Shown here: positions 7,248 through 7,267 of the stretch, piece after piece
Position numbering within the stretch: the first letter of the stretch is position 1
Layout: every line of letters starts with the position of its first letter
Assembly (NCBI GenBank): GCA_024641365.1
Contig: JAHEDF010000189.1
Span: 1-7,267 of the forward strand
Reading direction: 5' to 3'
From: Planctomycetota bacterium
GTDB lineage: Bacteria; Planctomycetota; UBA11346
DNA length: 7,267 bases
The notes under the pieces: generated by a model
Told to the model about the DNA's origin: nothing
Databases searched by the model: none
What the model saw: the letters and a program-made list of their open reading frames with translations, nothing else
Made by a program: the position numbers and the translations under genes

Positions 7248-7267
7248 GGCAGCTGTGAAAGGCAGGC

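Larger units (their letters stand above)
6647..7267. other. Stretch without an intact gene upstream of the DUF1501-cytochrome operon
   Basis: No complete open reading frame with a start and family resemblance was found on either strand. The stretch holds the operon's ribosome site, one weak promoter candidate on the minus strand, a plus-strand frame that may be a decayed gene (6668-7231), and a cluster of small dyads and a tandem repeat (7032-7247). No tRNA, rRNA, CRISPR or complete insertion sequence is visible. Confidence 0.6.

Noticed and set aside
7226..7250. Integron attC-like site around the AACGGC/GCCGTT hairpin
   Set aside because: The bases after GTT are GGCA, which do not fit the GTTRRRY core, and no matching RYYYAAC partner was found.
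1..7267. CRISPR arrays, tRNA or rRNA genes, phage or defence genes
   Set aside because: No regularly spaced repeats, cloverleaf, rRNA-like blocks or defence-family motifs were seen.

Overview
The window holds three real genes and a roughly 600-base stretch with no intact gene. Base composition is moderately AT-rich by eye, with many A/T third positions, and clear Shine-Dalgarno sequences precede the two genes whose starts are visible. The species cannot be named from sequence alone. The DUF1501 plus PSCyt1/PSCyt2/PSD1 gene pair is a hallmark of the Planctomycetes-Verrucomicrobia group but also occurs in scattered other bacteria. The GH18-deacetylase-glycosyltransferase fusion is found in several phyla. 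A Gram-negative bacterium is the safe reading.

Layout. Bases 1-2238 (+) are the 3' part of a large fusion protein: the tail of a glycoside hydrolase 18-like domain, a complete NodB polysaccharide deacetylase (CE4), and a complete membrane-anchored processive glycosyltransferase 2. The reading frame is open from base 1, so the true start lies upstream of the window. A 101-bp spacer (2239-2339) separates it from a convergent minus-strand operon. In transcription order the operon is a Tat-exported DUF1501 protein (start best placed at 6646, stop at 5261) and then a 974-residue planctomycete-type cytochrome c protein (5264-2340). The two overlap by four bases (GTGA) and look translationally coupled.

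Upstream of the operon, 6647-7267 has no intact gene. It contains a plus-strand frame that is unusually open for 187 codons but broken by two stops and without a usable start, which may be a decayed gene. It also has a cluster of short dyads and a tandem repeat between about 7030 and 7250, and one weak promoter candidate for the operon.

How the genes work together. The plus-strand protein probably synthesises and deacetylates an exported amino-sugar polymer at the inner membrane. The operon encodes two exported proteins, one of which probably carries two covalent c-type hemes, and their biochemical role is unsettled. The two units are convergent and share no visible regulation, so a common pathway is not shown. 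I did not find a convincing new defence, mobile or RNA system. The most open questions are the unassigned role of the DUF1501-cytochrome pair and the nature of the 6.67-7.25 kb region.
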